Made by a program: the position numbers and the translations under genes
The notes under the pieces: model-generated
What the model was told of the DNA's origin: nothing
What the model saw: only the letters and a program-made list of their open reading frames with translations
Database searches by the model: none
Part shown: positions 17,297-27,700 of the stretch, piece by piece
How positions within the stretch are numbered: the first letter of the stretch is position 1
How the letters are laid out: each line of letters opens with the position of its first letter
DNA from: Flavobacteriales bacterium
GTDB taxonomy: Bacteria > Bacteroidota > Bacteroidia > Flavobacteriales > BACL11
Assembly (NCBI GenBank): GCA_002712715.1
Contig: PAUF01000016.1
Location: forward strand, 1 to 48,907
Length of the DNA: 48,907 nucleotides
Direction: 5' to 3'

Positions 17297-20200
17297 ATGA
17301 AATGGAATATACTTTTTTTCTTAGTTTTTTCTTTAATTATAGCTGAACTATATGCTCAAAGAGAAGTTGTTCTAGAATGGAATGATGATGAAAATGATCA
17401 TAATTTTTGGTTTGAAGGAGCTGTGTTTCTAGAGAAATATAATGGTTTGCCAGTATATCAGGAGATTAAGACGCTAAGTGATGGGGTTGGATTTACAGTT
17501 GAAATTTTTGATATTGAATTTGAAGATGTTTCTAATTTAGAAAAAGAATATTTGAGCTTATTACATAAAAATAACGAAGTTGAGCATTCTTCTGATTTAC
17601 TCACATCATCTATAGGAAATTATAACAGAATAATTATATTTCCATATATATCAATTGGAAATAATTATAAAAGAATTAGTAAGTTTAAATTAACAACTAA
17701 TACAAAATCCTCAAAAATTACAGAAAATTCTAACATAAATAAGATAAATTCTGAGTTAAATTCTGGTGATTGGTTTAAAGTTTCTGTTCAACAGAGTGGA
17801 GTATATTCTTTAAACGTTCAAGAATTAGAGATGTTAGGAATAAATACTAATTATCTTTCAATTAATTCTATACGGTTATTTGGTAATGGAGGAGGTATGT
17901 TGCCTTCACTTAATTCTCAATTTAGACACACAGATTTAATTGAAAACGCAATAGAAATTATTGATGAAAACAATAATGGATATTTTGACAACAATGATAG
18001 ATTTTTATTTTATGCTGAGGATGTTGATAAATGGTATCATGATGATCAGAATTTAGGCACATACTATCATGAAAAACATCTCTTTGAAGATGATAATTAT
18101 TATTTTATAAAGATTAGTAGCTCAGGAAGTCCAAAAAGAATTAATTCATATGTTCCAAACTATAATAATGATCTTAATTATTCAAATATATTTAATGACT
18201 ATCAGTTTCATGAAGAAGAGTTAATTAATTTTATTCAGTCCGGTAAAAATTGGTACGGAGAAATATTCGATTTTAATCTTTACCAGGAATTTTCTTTTAA
18301 TTTTCCTAATATTGTTAATGGATCTATTATTCATTTGGAATCTCGTGTTGCTGCTCGTTCTTTTGCTTCCTCATCATTTGACTTTACATATGATGGAAGT
18401 AATATAATGAATTTATCTCTTAACCCGGTAAGTTCAGGATTTGAAACAAATTATGCTTCTCTTGCTAATAATTCATCATCTTTTACTGCTAATGACGATC
18501 AAATTAATATTGGAGTTAATTTTAATAGATTATCTTCTAGTCATAAAGGATGGTTAGATTTTATATCTCTTTCTGTAGAAAGGTATTTAAAATTTATTGG
18601 CAATCAAATGGAATTTAGAAAAACAATCAATTGCTTACAAGATCAATTATTTACTTTAGAGATCAGTGATTTTAGCGATGATTATTCTATATGGAATGTT
18701 TCTGAACCTACTAAAGTAATAAACCAGTTATTGACATCCGCTGGAAATGGAAAATACTTAATCAGTTATGATGCAGATAGTGGTATATCTGATCAAAAAT
18801 TTATTGCTTTTGATCGATCTCAGTTTCTTTCACCCAAATTAGAAGGTTCTGTAATAAATCAAAATTTACATGGAGAAACAGATTTTGAAATGCTAATAGT
18901 TTCTCATGATAATTTTATTACTTCAGCGAATCAGTTATCAAATTTTCATTATATGAATAGTGGTAGAAAGTGTAAGGTTGTTACACCCGAGCAGATATAT
19001 AACGAATTTTCCTCTGGAAAAAAGGATATTGCAGCGATACGAGATTATTGTAGATATTTACAAAAAATTCCTAATAGCCAATTGAAATATCTTTTATTGC
19101 TTGGCGACGCTTCTTATGATCCTAAAGATCGAATTCCAAATAATACTAATTTTATTTTAACTTATCAATCTGAGAATTCAATTAGCCCGTTGAATACTTA
19201 TGCTACTGATGATTTTTTCGGTTTTCTTGATGATGATGAAGGGGTTTTTGCTAATGATTTGTTAGATATAGCTATTGGTAGATTGCCAGCAAAAACTCTT
19301 GAGGAAGCAAATAGTATGGTTAATAAGATTACTGAATACCATCAAAATTCTTCCAAAGGAGAATGGAGGAATATGACTTGTTTTATTGCAGATGATGGGG
19401 ATACTGATGACGGTAATATTCATATGAATCAAGCAGAGAATTTATCTAATATTGTTGATGATAATTATAATATTTATAATCTTAATAAAATATTCCTTGA
19501 TGCATATATGCAAGAATCAACGCCCGTAGGTCCAAGAAGTCCAGATGCGAAACAGAGTATTAATAGGAGGATAGAAGAAGGAGCTCTGATAGTTAACTAT
19601 ACAGGCCATGGGGGAGAACTTGGATTAACTCAAGAAAGGATAATAGATATCGATCAAATAATTAATTGGGAGAATAAATTTAAACTTCCATTATTTATTA
19701 CCGCAACATGTGAATTTGGTAGATTTGACAATCCAGATTTAATTTCTGGAGGTGAATATGTTATTTTAAATAATCAAGGAGGGGGTGTCGCTTTATTAAC
19801 TACTACAAGATATGTATACTCTCATTTGAATTATACTCTAAATACTAATTTTATAAATACTGTTTTTGAAGATTTTAATGGAGAAAAACCTACACTTGGG
19901 GATATATTCTTACAGACCAAATCTATTAGTGGAACTTCTATTAATACAAATAAATTTATCCTTCTAGGAGATCCTATGATGAAATTATCTTATCCAGATT
20001 ATCAAATAATAACAACTGAAATTACTGACACACTATCAGCTTTAGGAAAAGCATTTTTTTCAGGTCAAATTGTAAATATGATTGATTCAAGTTTAGTTGA
20101 TAATTTTAATGGTATTGTCAATATTACTGTTTATGATAAGGAGAAGATAGTTACTACATTGGGTCAAGAATCTTCTACTCCAATGCCATATAGGCAACAG

Positions 20201-21061
20201 AACAATATTATTTATAAAGGAAAATCTACTGTAACTAATGGGCGTTTTACTTTTTCGTTTCTCGTTCCAAAAGATATTGATTACTCTATTGGAAATGGAA
20301 GAATCTCATATTATGCATATCATGATACTGAAAATCTGGATGCTAGTGGTTGGTTTGAACAATTTTACGTTGGAGGCTTTTCTAATGAAAACATTGATGA
20401 TGAATCAGGACCAATGGTTAGTTTATTCATGAATGATGAACAATTTATAGATGGAGGTATTACAGATAAAAATCCTGTATTTTTAGCAATAATTTCAGAT
20501 TCTTCTGGTATTAATACTGTTGGTAATAGTATAGGACATGATATTACTCTTATTTTAGATGATGAAACAACTAATAAGATTATTTTAAATGAATATTATC
20601 AATCTGATATAGATAGTTATCAAAGCGGAAGAATTGAGTATCCATTAGATGAATTGTCACAAGGAATGCATCAAATTGATTTTAAAATATGGGATATTCT
20701 TAATAACTCATCTCAATCCTCAATTGAATTTATTGTTGCAGAATCAGAGGATTTTGTTATTGAAAACTTACTCAATTATCCCAATCCATTTACTCATAAT
20801 ACAGGTTTTTATTTTGAACATAATAGACCAAATCAGAATTTACAAGTTCAAATACAAATATTTACTGTTTCGGGTAAATTAGTAAAGACTATCAACTCAA
20901 TAATTTCTTCTTTAGGATTTAGGGCTGGGCCTATAAATTGGAATGGAAATGATGATTATGAAGATAAGATTGGTAAGGGAACGTATTTGTATAAGATCAA
21001 TGTATTAGATGAAAACGGTGAAGGTATTAATTTAGTTGAGAAATTAGTAATATTGAAATGA
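17297..21061 (+). CDS. porU: Type IX secretion sortase PorU (C25 family)
   Basis: A 1254-residue exported protein with a signal peptide at residues 1-20. PorU sits on the outer membrane, removes the C-terminal signal of T9SS cargo and attaches cargo to A-LPS. The gingipain-like C25 peptidase domain spans about residues 530-910. The catalytic pair is visible as His771 in NYTGHGGELG and Cys805 in TATCEFGRFD, with LLLGDASYDPKDR upstream. The C-terminus (about 1165-1254, LNYPNPFTHNTGFYFEH to LVEKLVILK) is itself a type A sorting-like domain, as in other PorU proteins. PorV, its partner, starts 46 bases downstream. Confidence 0.93.
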   Translation: MKWNILFFLVFSLIIAELYAQREVVLEWNDDENDHNFWFEGAVFLEKYNGLPVYQEIKTLSDGVGFTVEIFDIEFEDVSNLEKEYLSLLHKNNEVEHSSDLLTSSIGNYNRIIIFPYISIGNNYKRISKFKLTTNTKSSKITENSNINKINSELNSGDWFKVSVQQSGVYSLNVQELEMLGINTNYLSINSIRLFGNGGGMLPSLNSQFRHTDLIENAIEIIDENNNGYFDNNDRFLFYAEDVDKWYHDDQNLGTYYHEKHLFEDDNYYFIKISSSGSPKRINSYVPNYNNDLNYSNIFNDYQFHEEELINFIQSGKNWYGEIFDFNLYQEFSFNFPNIVNGSIIHLESRVAARSFASSSFDFTYDGSNIMNLSLNPVSSGFETNYASLANNSSSFTANDDQINIGVNFNRLSSSHKGWLDFISLSVERYLKFIGNQMEFRKTINCLQDQLFTLEISDFSDDYSIWNVSEPTKVINQLLTSAGNGKYLISYDADSGISDQKFIAFDRSQFLSPKLEGSVINQNLHGETDFEMLIVSHDNFITSANQLSNFHYMNSGRKCKVVTPEQIYNEFSSGKKDIAAIRDYCRYLQKIPNSQLKYLLLLGDASYDPKDRIPNNTNFILTYQSENSISPLNTYATDDFFGFLDDDEGVFANDLLDIAIGRLPAKTLEEANSMVNKITEYHQNSSKGEWRNMTCFIADDGDTDDGNIHMNQAENLSNIVDDNYNIYNLNKIFLDAYMQESTPVGPRSPDAKQSINRRIEEGALIVNYTGHGGELGLTQERIIDIDQIINWENKFKLPLFITATCEFGRFDNPDLISGGEYVILNNQGGGVALLTTTRYVYSHLNYTLNTNFINTVFEDFNGEKPTLGDIFLQTKSISGTSINTNKFILLGDPMMKLSYPDYQIITTEITDTLSALGKAFFSGQIVNMIDSSLVDNFNGIVNITVYDKEKIVTTLGQESSTPMPYRQQNNIIYKGKSTVTNGRFTFSFLVPKDIDYSIGNGRISYYAYHDTENLDASGWFEQFYVGGFSNENIDDESGPMVSLFMNDEQFIDGGITDKNPVFLAIISDSSGINTVGNSIGHDITLILDDETTNKIILNEYYQSDIDSYQSGRIEYPLDELSQGMHQIDFKIWDILNNSSQSSIEFIVAESEDFVIENLLNYPNPFTHNTGFYFEHNRPNQNLQVQIQIFTVSGKLVKTINSIISSLGFRAGPINWNGNDDYEDKIGKGTYLYKINVLDENGEGINLVEKLVILK

Positions 21062-21093
21062 TTTTTTCGTTATCAATACATTGTAAAAAAAAT

Positions 21094-21101
21094 TATATTT
21101 G
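21094..21101 (+). promoter_or_regulatory. -7 element directly before porV
   Basis: TATATTTG matches TAnnTTTG and ends 6 bases before the porV ATG, in the porU-porV gap. If active, transcription would begin at or within a few bases of the start codon, giving an essentially leaderless porV-ispF mRNA. There is no TTG at usual -33 spacing. Confidence 0.4.
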
Positions 21102-21107
21102 CAAAAT

Positions 21108-22298
21108 ATGATAAAAATTAATAAAGTAATTTTAGTGTGTTTATTTCTTTCATTAGTAAGTATTTTTAAAATAGAAGCTCAGGGTACAGGTATTAATGAT
21201 GATAATTTTTTGGGTGGTAATTTAAATACAATTACTACTGCAGTTCCTTTTCTTTTGATTTCTCCTGATTCTAGGTCAGGAGCTATGGGAGATGTTGGTG
21301 TTGCTACTTCACCAGACGCAAGTTCAATGCATTGGAATCCCGCAAAAATGAGTTTTACTGAAGATAATGTAGGAATTTCTGTTTCTATTGTTCCTTGGTT
21401 AAGAGAATTAGTGCCTGACATTAACTTACAATATATTAGTGGGTATTATAATTTTAATAATGATGAATCTATTGGTTATGAGCTAAGATATTTTTCTTTA
21501 GGTGATATAACTTTTACTGATAATAATGGAAATGTTATAGGGCAATATAAGCCTAATGAAATGGCATTAGGAACAGCTTATTCTAGAAAATTGAATCGTA
21601 ATTTATCTATTGCTATATCAGCACGATATATATATTCTAATTTGACTGGAGGTCAAGCTGCTGGCGGCACTGAAACAATGGCAGGACAATCAATTGCTGC
21701 AGACGTTTCATCTTTCTATACTTATCCTACCCAAATATTTTCTAGAAATTCTCAGATGTCTTTCGGATTAAATATTTCTAATATTGGAAATAAGATATCT
21801 TATACTGAAACTTTAACTAGAGATTTTATCCCAATTAACTTGAGGCTTGGGACAGCGCTAGCAACAGAATTTGATGACTATAATAGTTTGACTTTTGCTA
21901 TAGATTTTAATAAGCTTTTGGTACCCTCACCTCCTTTAATAGATGATAACGGAAATATCATTAGAGGAAAGGATCCTGAAGTATCAGTTGTTTCTGGTAT
22001 ATTTCAATCTTTTGGTGATGCTCCAGATGGATTTTCTGAAGAATTACGTGAGGTAAATATTTCAACTGGATTAGAATATTGGTATGATAATCAGTTTGCT
22101 TTGAGATTTGGATATTTTCATGAACATAACACTAAAGGTGGAAGACAATATTTAACTTTTGGTTCAGGAATTAAGTATAATGTTTTTGCATTAGATTTTT
22201 CATACCTAGTTAGCACATCTAATATTGGAGGGACTAATCCTCTTGCTAATACGATGAGATTTACTTTGATTTTTGATTTAGGAGCAATATCTAATTAA
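21108..22298 (+). CDS. porV: Type IX secretion outer-membrane protein PorV (LptO)
   Basis: A 396-residue outer-membrane beta-barrel protein with a signal peptide ending near residue 25 (IEAQG). The N-terminal mature region contains FLLISPDSRSGAMGDVG and DASSMHWNPAKMSF, the PorV family signature. The remainder alternates as barrel strands. PorV shuttles T9SS cargo from the translocon to PorU and is required for most type A cargo. The frame extends to a TTG at 21099, but that codon lies in the promoter motif, so ATG 21108 is preferred. Its stop overlaps the ispF ATG by one base (TAATG). Confidence 0.93.
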   Translation: MIKINKVILVCLFLSLVSIFKIEAQGTGINDDNFLGGNLNTITTAVPFLLISPDSRSGAMGDVGVATSPDASSMHWNPAKMSFTEDNVGISVSIVPWLRELVPDINLQYISGYYNFNNDESIGYELRYFSLGDITFTDNNGNVIGQYKPNEMALGTAYSRKLNRNLSIAISARYIYSNLTGGQAAGGTETMAGQSIAADVSSFYTYPTQIFSRNSQMSFGLNISNIGNKISYTETLTRDFIPINLRLGTALATEFDDYNSLTFAIDFNKLLVPSPPLIDDNGNIIRGKDPEVSVVSGIFQSFGDAPDGFSEELREVNISTGLEYWYDNQFALRFGYFHEHNTKGGRQYLTFGSGIKYNVFALDFSYLVSTSNIGGTNPLANTMRFTLIFDLGAISN

Positions 22299-22777
22299 TG
22301 AAAACAAGAATAGGATTTGGATATGATGTTCATCGTTTAGAAAATGGTGTTGATTTTTGGATGGGTGGTATTAAGATTCCACATTCAAAGGGAGCTGTAG
22401 GTCATTCCGATGCGGATGTTTTGATTCATGCAATTTGTGATGCTCTTTTAGGAGCTGCAAATATGGGGGATATTGGTCAACATTTTCCAGATACGGATCA
22501 GAAATTTAAAGGAATAGATAGTAAAATATTATTAAGGAAAGTCGCTGATCTTATAAGTGAGAAGGGCTTCAGTATTGGTAATATTGACTGTACTATTTGT
22601 TTAGAAAAGCCTAAGTTATTTAAATATATAAATAATATAAAGGATTGTCTTGCTAATTGTATAGGGATTCCAATATTTGATATTTCTATTAAAGCAACTA
22701 CTAGCGAAAAGATGGGTTTTGTAGGAACTCAAGATGGAGTTACAGCTTATTCGGTAGTGTTAATCTATTTAGATTAA
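22298..22777 (+). CDS. ispF: 2-C-methyl-D-erythritol 2,4-cyclodiphosphate synthase
   Basis: A 159-residue trimeric enzyme of the non-mevalonate isoprenoid pathway that cyclises CDP-methylerythritol 2-phosphate with loss of CMP. The metal ligands are visible as Asp10 and His12 in GFGYDVHRL and His44 in ADVLIHA. IGQHFPDTD and the C-terminal TTSEKMGFVG complete the family pattern. Length is standard. It is translationally coupled to porV through TAATG. Its stop codon overlaps the convergent peroxiredoxin stop. Confidence 0.97.
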   Translation: MKTRIGFGYDVHRLENGVDFWMGGIKIPHSKGAVGHSDADVLIHAICDALLGAANMGDIGQHFPDTDQKFKGIDSKILLRKVADLISEKGFSIGNIDCTICLEKPKLFKYINNIKDCLANCIGIPIFDISIKATTSEKMGFVGTQDGVTAYSVVLIYLD

Positions 22778-23406
22778 ATTTTAGCAAGATAATTAGCAAC
22801 AGATTCATGAGACTCTTCAATAGCTTTTTCACCTTTTATCCAATTTGCTGGACATACCTCTCCATTTTTTTCAAAATGCTCTAATGCGTCTACCATCCTA
22901 AGGGCTTCATCTACATTTCTTCCTAGAGGGAAATTGTTAACTACCTGGTGTTGAACAATTCCATTTGAATCAATTAAAAATAATCCTCTAAAAGCAATCA
23001 TGGGACCAGTGGCTGATATGATATCATGTTCATCTATTTCATAATCACCAAATAAAACTCCAAAGTTAGCTGCAATAGTTTTATCAGTATCAGCTACTAA
23101 TGGGTATTTTACTCCTTTAATTCCACCAGCTTTTTTTTCCATTTGTAACCATCCCCAATGTGATTGTTCAGTATCAGTGGAGCACGCGACAACAGCACAA
23201 TTCCTTTTTTCAAATTCTGACAATTTTTCTTGAAAAGCAAAGAGTTCAGTTGGACATACAAAAGTGAAATCTTTTGGGTAGAAAAAGAAAACAACCGGTT
23301 GTTTTCCAATGAATTGGTTGAGCGAAAATTTTTCCACTATTTCTCCACCATTAATAACTGCTTGTGCTGAAAAATGAGGAGCTTTTTTTCCTATGATACT
23401 TGACAT
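22774..23406 (-). CDS. Typical 2-Cys peroxiredoxin
   Basis: A 210-residue cytosolic thiol peroxidase (AhpC/Prx1 group) that reduces H2O2 and organic peroxides. The peroxidatic Cys51 is in FTFVCPTEL and the resolving Cys in GEVCPANW near residue 185. FYPKDF and the GLFLIDSNGIVQH strand are also typical. It is 48 bases downstream of the small NTPase gene and may be the tail of that transcript or separate. The reductase partner is not in the window. Confidence 0.95.
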   Translation of the reverse strand: MSSIIGKKAPHFSAQAVINGGEIVEKFSLNQFIGKQPVVFFFYPKDFTFVCPTELFAFQEKLSEFEKRNCAVVACSTDTEQSHWGWLQMEKKAGGIKGVKYPLVADTDKTIAANFGVLFGDYEIDEHDIISATGPMIAFRGLFLIDSNGIVQHQVVNNFPLGRNVDEALRMVDALEHFEKNGEVCPANWIKGEKAIEESHESVANYLAKI

Positions 23407-23454
23407 GTTTTATATTTTTTCATTAATAGTGCTAAAATAAGCTTATTTATAGAT

Positions 23455-23976
23455 TTAATGTAAATTATTAAAAATAAAATTCATTCTTTTCTTTATTGAA
23501 GACTTAGGAATCATTATCATTTCATATGAGAAAGAAGAGTAAATTTCAATGATATTTTTTTCTATTTTTATTGCTTCCCTTATGCCTTCTTTTCTTTCAT
23601 TATCTATTTTGTAAATTTCCTCCCACATAGGAGTGTAAAATACTTTTTTATGATATTTATTTTTGTGAATTGACAGTGTAAATTTATCTGGGATTTTCAT
23701 TTTTTCCATTTTCATATAACAATAAGTGTCAATGATGCTTCTATCAAAAAATGTTATTGAATCTCTAGTTTTAAGAACTTCCTTTTCTCTATATTTGAAA
23801 ATTAACTCAGAAAAATCAGGTATTTCTTTCCACGATTTAATATTTGAATTTTTACTAATGTATGTGTTAAGGATACTTCTAGTACCTTCTTTAACGCATT
23901 TGTAACCTTTCTTGTTTAGATGATTTATTATACTTGTTTTACCAGTTCCAGGAGCTCCTGTAATAATTATCTTCAT
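23455..23976 (-). CDS. Small P-loop NTPase/kinase (AAA_28/NadR-like)
   Basis: A 173-residue protein with a Walker A loop at the very N-terminus (ITGAPGTGKTSIINHL, about 4-19). A Walker B-like FFDRSIIDTYCYM lies near residue 80, and a conserved-looking VFYTPMWEEIYKIDNERKEG near 112, resembling the lid of nucleoside-kinase-like enzymes. Substrate is unknown; the fold group includes small-molecule kinases and NadR-type domains. Its start overlaps the methyltransferase stop by 4 bases, so the two are translationally coupled and may act together. Confidence 0.75.
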   Translation of the reverse strand: MKIIITGAPGTGKTSIINHLNKKGYKCVKEGTRSILNTYISKNSNIKSWKEIPDFSELIFKYREKEVLKTRDSITFFDRSIIDTYCYMKMEKMKIPDKFTLSIHKNKYHKKVFYTPMWEEIYKIDNERKEGIREAIKIEKNIIEIYSSFSYEMIMIPKSSIKKRMNFIFNNLH

Positions 23977-24710
23977 TTAGGCTTTGTGTTTTTCTTTGCA
24001 ATTATGATTATTCTTTCAGATTGTTTTATGTCAAATTTTTTTAAGGAATAGCTTCCGAATTTCTCTATAATTTCAAATCCAGCATGAGAGAGTAATTTTT
24101 TAAATTTAGTAGAGGTTATTATCTTGATTTTTTCTATAAATTCATAATGCTTATTTTTATCATGGAAGACAATTTTTTTATATAAGAAATTTTCATCCGA
24201 ATGTTTAGTTATCTGAAATTTAATATTATTAATAGTTTTTACTTCTTTGATTTTCAAACTATTAAGAGCTTTGTAAATATTAATGAAGTCTATTACTAAT
24301 ATTCCATCATCTTTCAAGTTATTATACATTGCTTTTAATACTTTTTCATCATCCTCATCTTTTTCAAAATAACCAAAAGATGTGAATAGATTAATCGCTA
24401 TGTCATATTCTTGATGCCTATAAGTTAATCTCATATCTGCAACATCAAATTTTAGTTTCTTTTTTTTATATTTATTTGCTTGATTAATACTGTTTTTGGA
24501 TAGATCTATTCCTGTTACATTAAAACCTATTTTATTAAGAAAAATTGAATGTCTTCCTTTTCCGCAGGCAATATCAATAATTTTTTTAGAGTTTGTAAAA
24601 TATTTTAGATTAGTTAATTTCTTCAAGAAAAATTCTGCCTCATCATAATTTCTATTTTTATATAAAATATGATAATATTCACTGTTAAACCATTGTTCAA
24701 ACCACTCCAT
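23973..24710 (-). CDS. Class I SAM-dependent methyltransferase
   Basis: A 245-residue cytosolic protein with a Rossmann-type SAM-binding domain. Motif I is IIDIACGKGRHSIFL (about 42-56), the acidic end of strand 2 is NVTGIDLS, then DVADMRL and the post-motif YDIAINLFTSFGYF. A C-terminal extension of about 90 residues (strands plus KKLLSHAGFEIIEKFG) is typical of small-molecule methyltransferases. Substrate is not predictable. It is one base overlapped (TAATG) with the secreted protein upstream and four bases with the NTPase downstream. All of them follow metK, whose product is its cofactor. Confidence 0.85.
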   Translation of the reverse strand: MEWFEQWFNSEYYHILYKNRNYDEAEFFLKKLTNLKYFTNSKKIIDIACGKGRHSIFLNKIGFNVTGIDLSKNSINQANKYKKKKLKFDVADMRLTYRHQEYDIAINLFTSFGYFEKDEDDEKVLKAMYNNLKDDGILVIDFINIYKALNSLKIKEVKTINNIKFQITKHSDENFLYKKIVFHDKNKHYEFIEKIKIITSTKFKKLLSHAGFEIIEKFGSYSLKKFDIKQSERIIIIAKKNTKPK

Positions 24711-27700
24711 TATTTAATAATGAGTTTTTTATTTCTTATTATATTTTTATGATAAACTTGAACAGTATAATGTCCACGATTTAGGAAATCCGCGGAAATT
24801 TTCATAGTTTGATGATTAAGATTTTTCTCAAATAAAATTCTTCCAAAAATGTCAATAATTTTTATAGTTGAATTATCTTGTAATGTTCTGATAATGAAAT
24901 TCCCATCACTAGGATTGGGATAGATTTCTATTGCATTTTTATCTATTTTAAATGTATTAAGAATATTGTTGCCATCTATTTTAATATTGTCTAAATAAAA
25001 ATGATTACCATAGTCATTAATTGCTACAAATCGTACCATAATTGTGTCATTTGTAAATCCCAAAGATCCCAAATCATGCGAGTTATTTTTCCAACTTCCA
25101 CATGTAGGTACCCAAACAGATGAAGAATAGTTTGTTGTTTGAAGGCTTGTTCCATATGCACTATATATAGAATCCCAAGTTAACCCACAATCTTTCGATA
25201 TATCTATTCTAAATCCATCATTATGTGCGCTAGAAAATCCTGAATATGAATAGTCATATGATAATATATGTATAGCGGAATCTCCATTTCCTAATTTTAT
25301 TTTATTTGTGATGAGATAAGATTCCTGTGCAGGATATTGTGCCCAATAATGGTTTACATACGCTGTAGTTGTTGGATAGCAATTTGCTCCAGAATCTACA
25401 ACTATTGATTGCCAATTGAAATTTGCTGTAGGATGCTTCCAATATTTTGGAGGAAATGTTCCGCTTTCAAAATCTTGAGTATATTTCATGTTATTTGTGA
25501 TTTTAGAAACGGTGTCGGAGTATTTAATGAAATTATTAATTGTTTGGGTAGAGCTTCCAAACGAGTCAGTAACTGTAAGAGATACATCATACATTCCAGG
25601 TTTTTGATAAACAACTGTAGGATTTTCAAGATATGAAATAGAAGGTGTTCCACCGGGAAAATTCCATAGCCAAGAAGCACTGTTAATTCTAACTGCAGAA
25701 TGATCAATAAAATGCACAGTATCATTCGTACAATCTATTTCTAATTTATCTGCAGCAATTTGTGCAGATGGAGGTGAGTTTTCAAAGAAATTTGCTTCAT
25801 ATACGGATCTATTTGTGCCATTTATGATCAAACCATTTCTGTAATATGGGATTAGTTGAGTCGAGAATGTGCTTACAGGAAGATTGTTATTAAAAATTTC
25901 CCAATCATTCATAGAATTATTTCTATAGTATACATTATTACGAGTTCCTAAATAAACCCCACCATCACTTCCTCTCTGATGTTCAATATTCGTTGCGTTA
26001 ATATTGTCTAATGTAGGTGTACTTAAGTTAATCCAATTTAGTCCGCCATCAATTGATTTGAAAACCTCATAACCTTGTGCATCTTGAACCCCTCCATACA
26101 TTGATGTTCTGGCAATCCATAGTATATTTTCATCTTGGCTACTTACAGTAATATCATATGGAATCCATGCTTGTCCATTAATATTTGTAGGGGTGATCTC
26201 CATCCAATTTGTTCCACTATCTATTGTTTTCCATATTTTCTTTGTGCCCCACCAGCTTTCCCAAGTAGCAATGTATATGACATTTGGATTAGACCAAGCA
26301 ACTTCTATTGAAGTTACTTTATCATTAAAATGATAGACTGGATCAAAAGAAATACCGTTATTTTTAGTGATCCATAATGTTGTGTCATTACCAATATAAT
26401 GCCAATTGTAACACCTTGGATCAAATTCCATTTGGGATGATTCCCCTACAATATATGATGCGTTTGGCTTGAGACTCATATTGAAGGATGCTATATTTTT
26501 AGTTCTATCACCAGATAATATTTTCCCTCCATAATCACTGTAGGCCATTCTTGGATTCCCGAAATTTACAAAACCTCTAATCCCATCTCCACCATCAGTA
26601 CAAATCCAATCATTAATATACGTATTTCCATCTTTAAGAAGTGTTCCATTATGATATGCTCCTCCTAACATTACATTATGATCTTTAAATCCCACTCCAA
26701 ATCCCCAAAAATCAGTTCCAGCAATACCAAGTTGTTTTTTATATATACTATCGGCCGCATTGTTTGAGTAGAATATTCCTCCGTCACATGCAAACCATAG
26801 ATCATTGCCAAAATAATTTATATCATGAATGTCAGCATGTACATAACCTTTTTTATGAGGTTCACTCCATTTAGCTGGACAAGAAAAAGAAATTCCGTTA
26901 TCAAATGATATCCAATGATTAACTCCACCTACATGAATGATATTAGCGTCATAAGGGTTGATTGCTAATGCTAGGTCATAATAGTATTGTCCACCATCAT
27001 CTGATCCATCTGGTTGCCAACCCATAAGATTCATGTTATTTGAAGATGGAACGCCAGCAGGTTGATTCCCGCAACATTGAAAAGTCCAGTTTTCGCCTTT
27101 ATCATCACTAATATAAATTCCATATAAACCGCTTCCTCCATTTGCATTTCCTGTAGCTAGTGCAACAATTTTATTTGGAGAAGCAGGACTTACAGCTATT
27201 TCTGTTCTTTTTTGTTCTTCTCCATTTGTTGGATTTGGCCATCCATTAGTGAATAAATTTAGTGAATTACCTGCATCATCAGATCTATAAAATTCTGTTT
27301 TATTGTTAATTTGTTTTATGAAATAGATAGTATCAGAAGAATTAGTATGGAATTCTATTTCTAAATAATTTCCTGACATTATAGTTGAAAAGTTATTACC
27401 ACCATCTATTGATTTATATAGCCCTTGATTTGATGCTACAAACAAAATTTGGTTATTGGTTGGGCATAACTTAATATCTTTTATGTCGTGTGATAAATTT
27501 GTAAAAACAGAATTACCTATTAATGTCCAGTTATTTCCACTATCATATGATTTGTAAATACCTCCATTTCCGCTAATGTAAATTATTTCAGGATTAGTAA
27601 AATCTATTTCTATAGCATATACTTGGTTTAAAGGCAGTTCCGCTGTGATAAGTTCCCAAGTATCACCTTTATTTATTGATTTCCAAGCTCCAGCTGTGGC

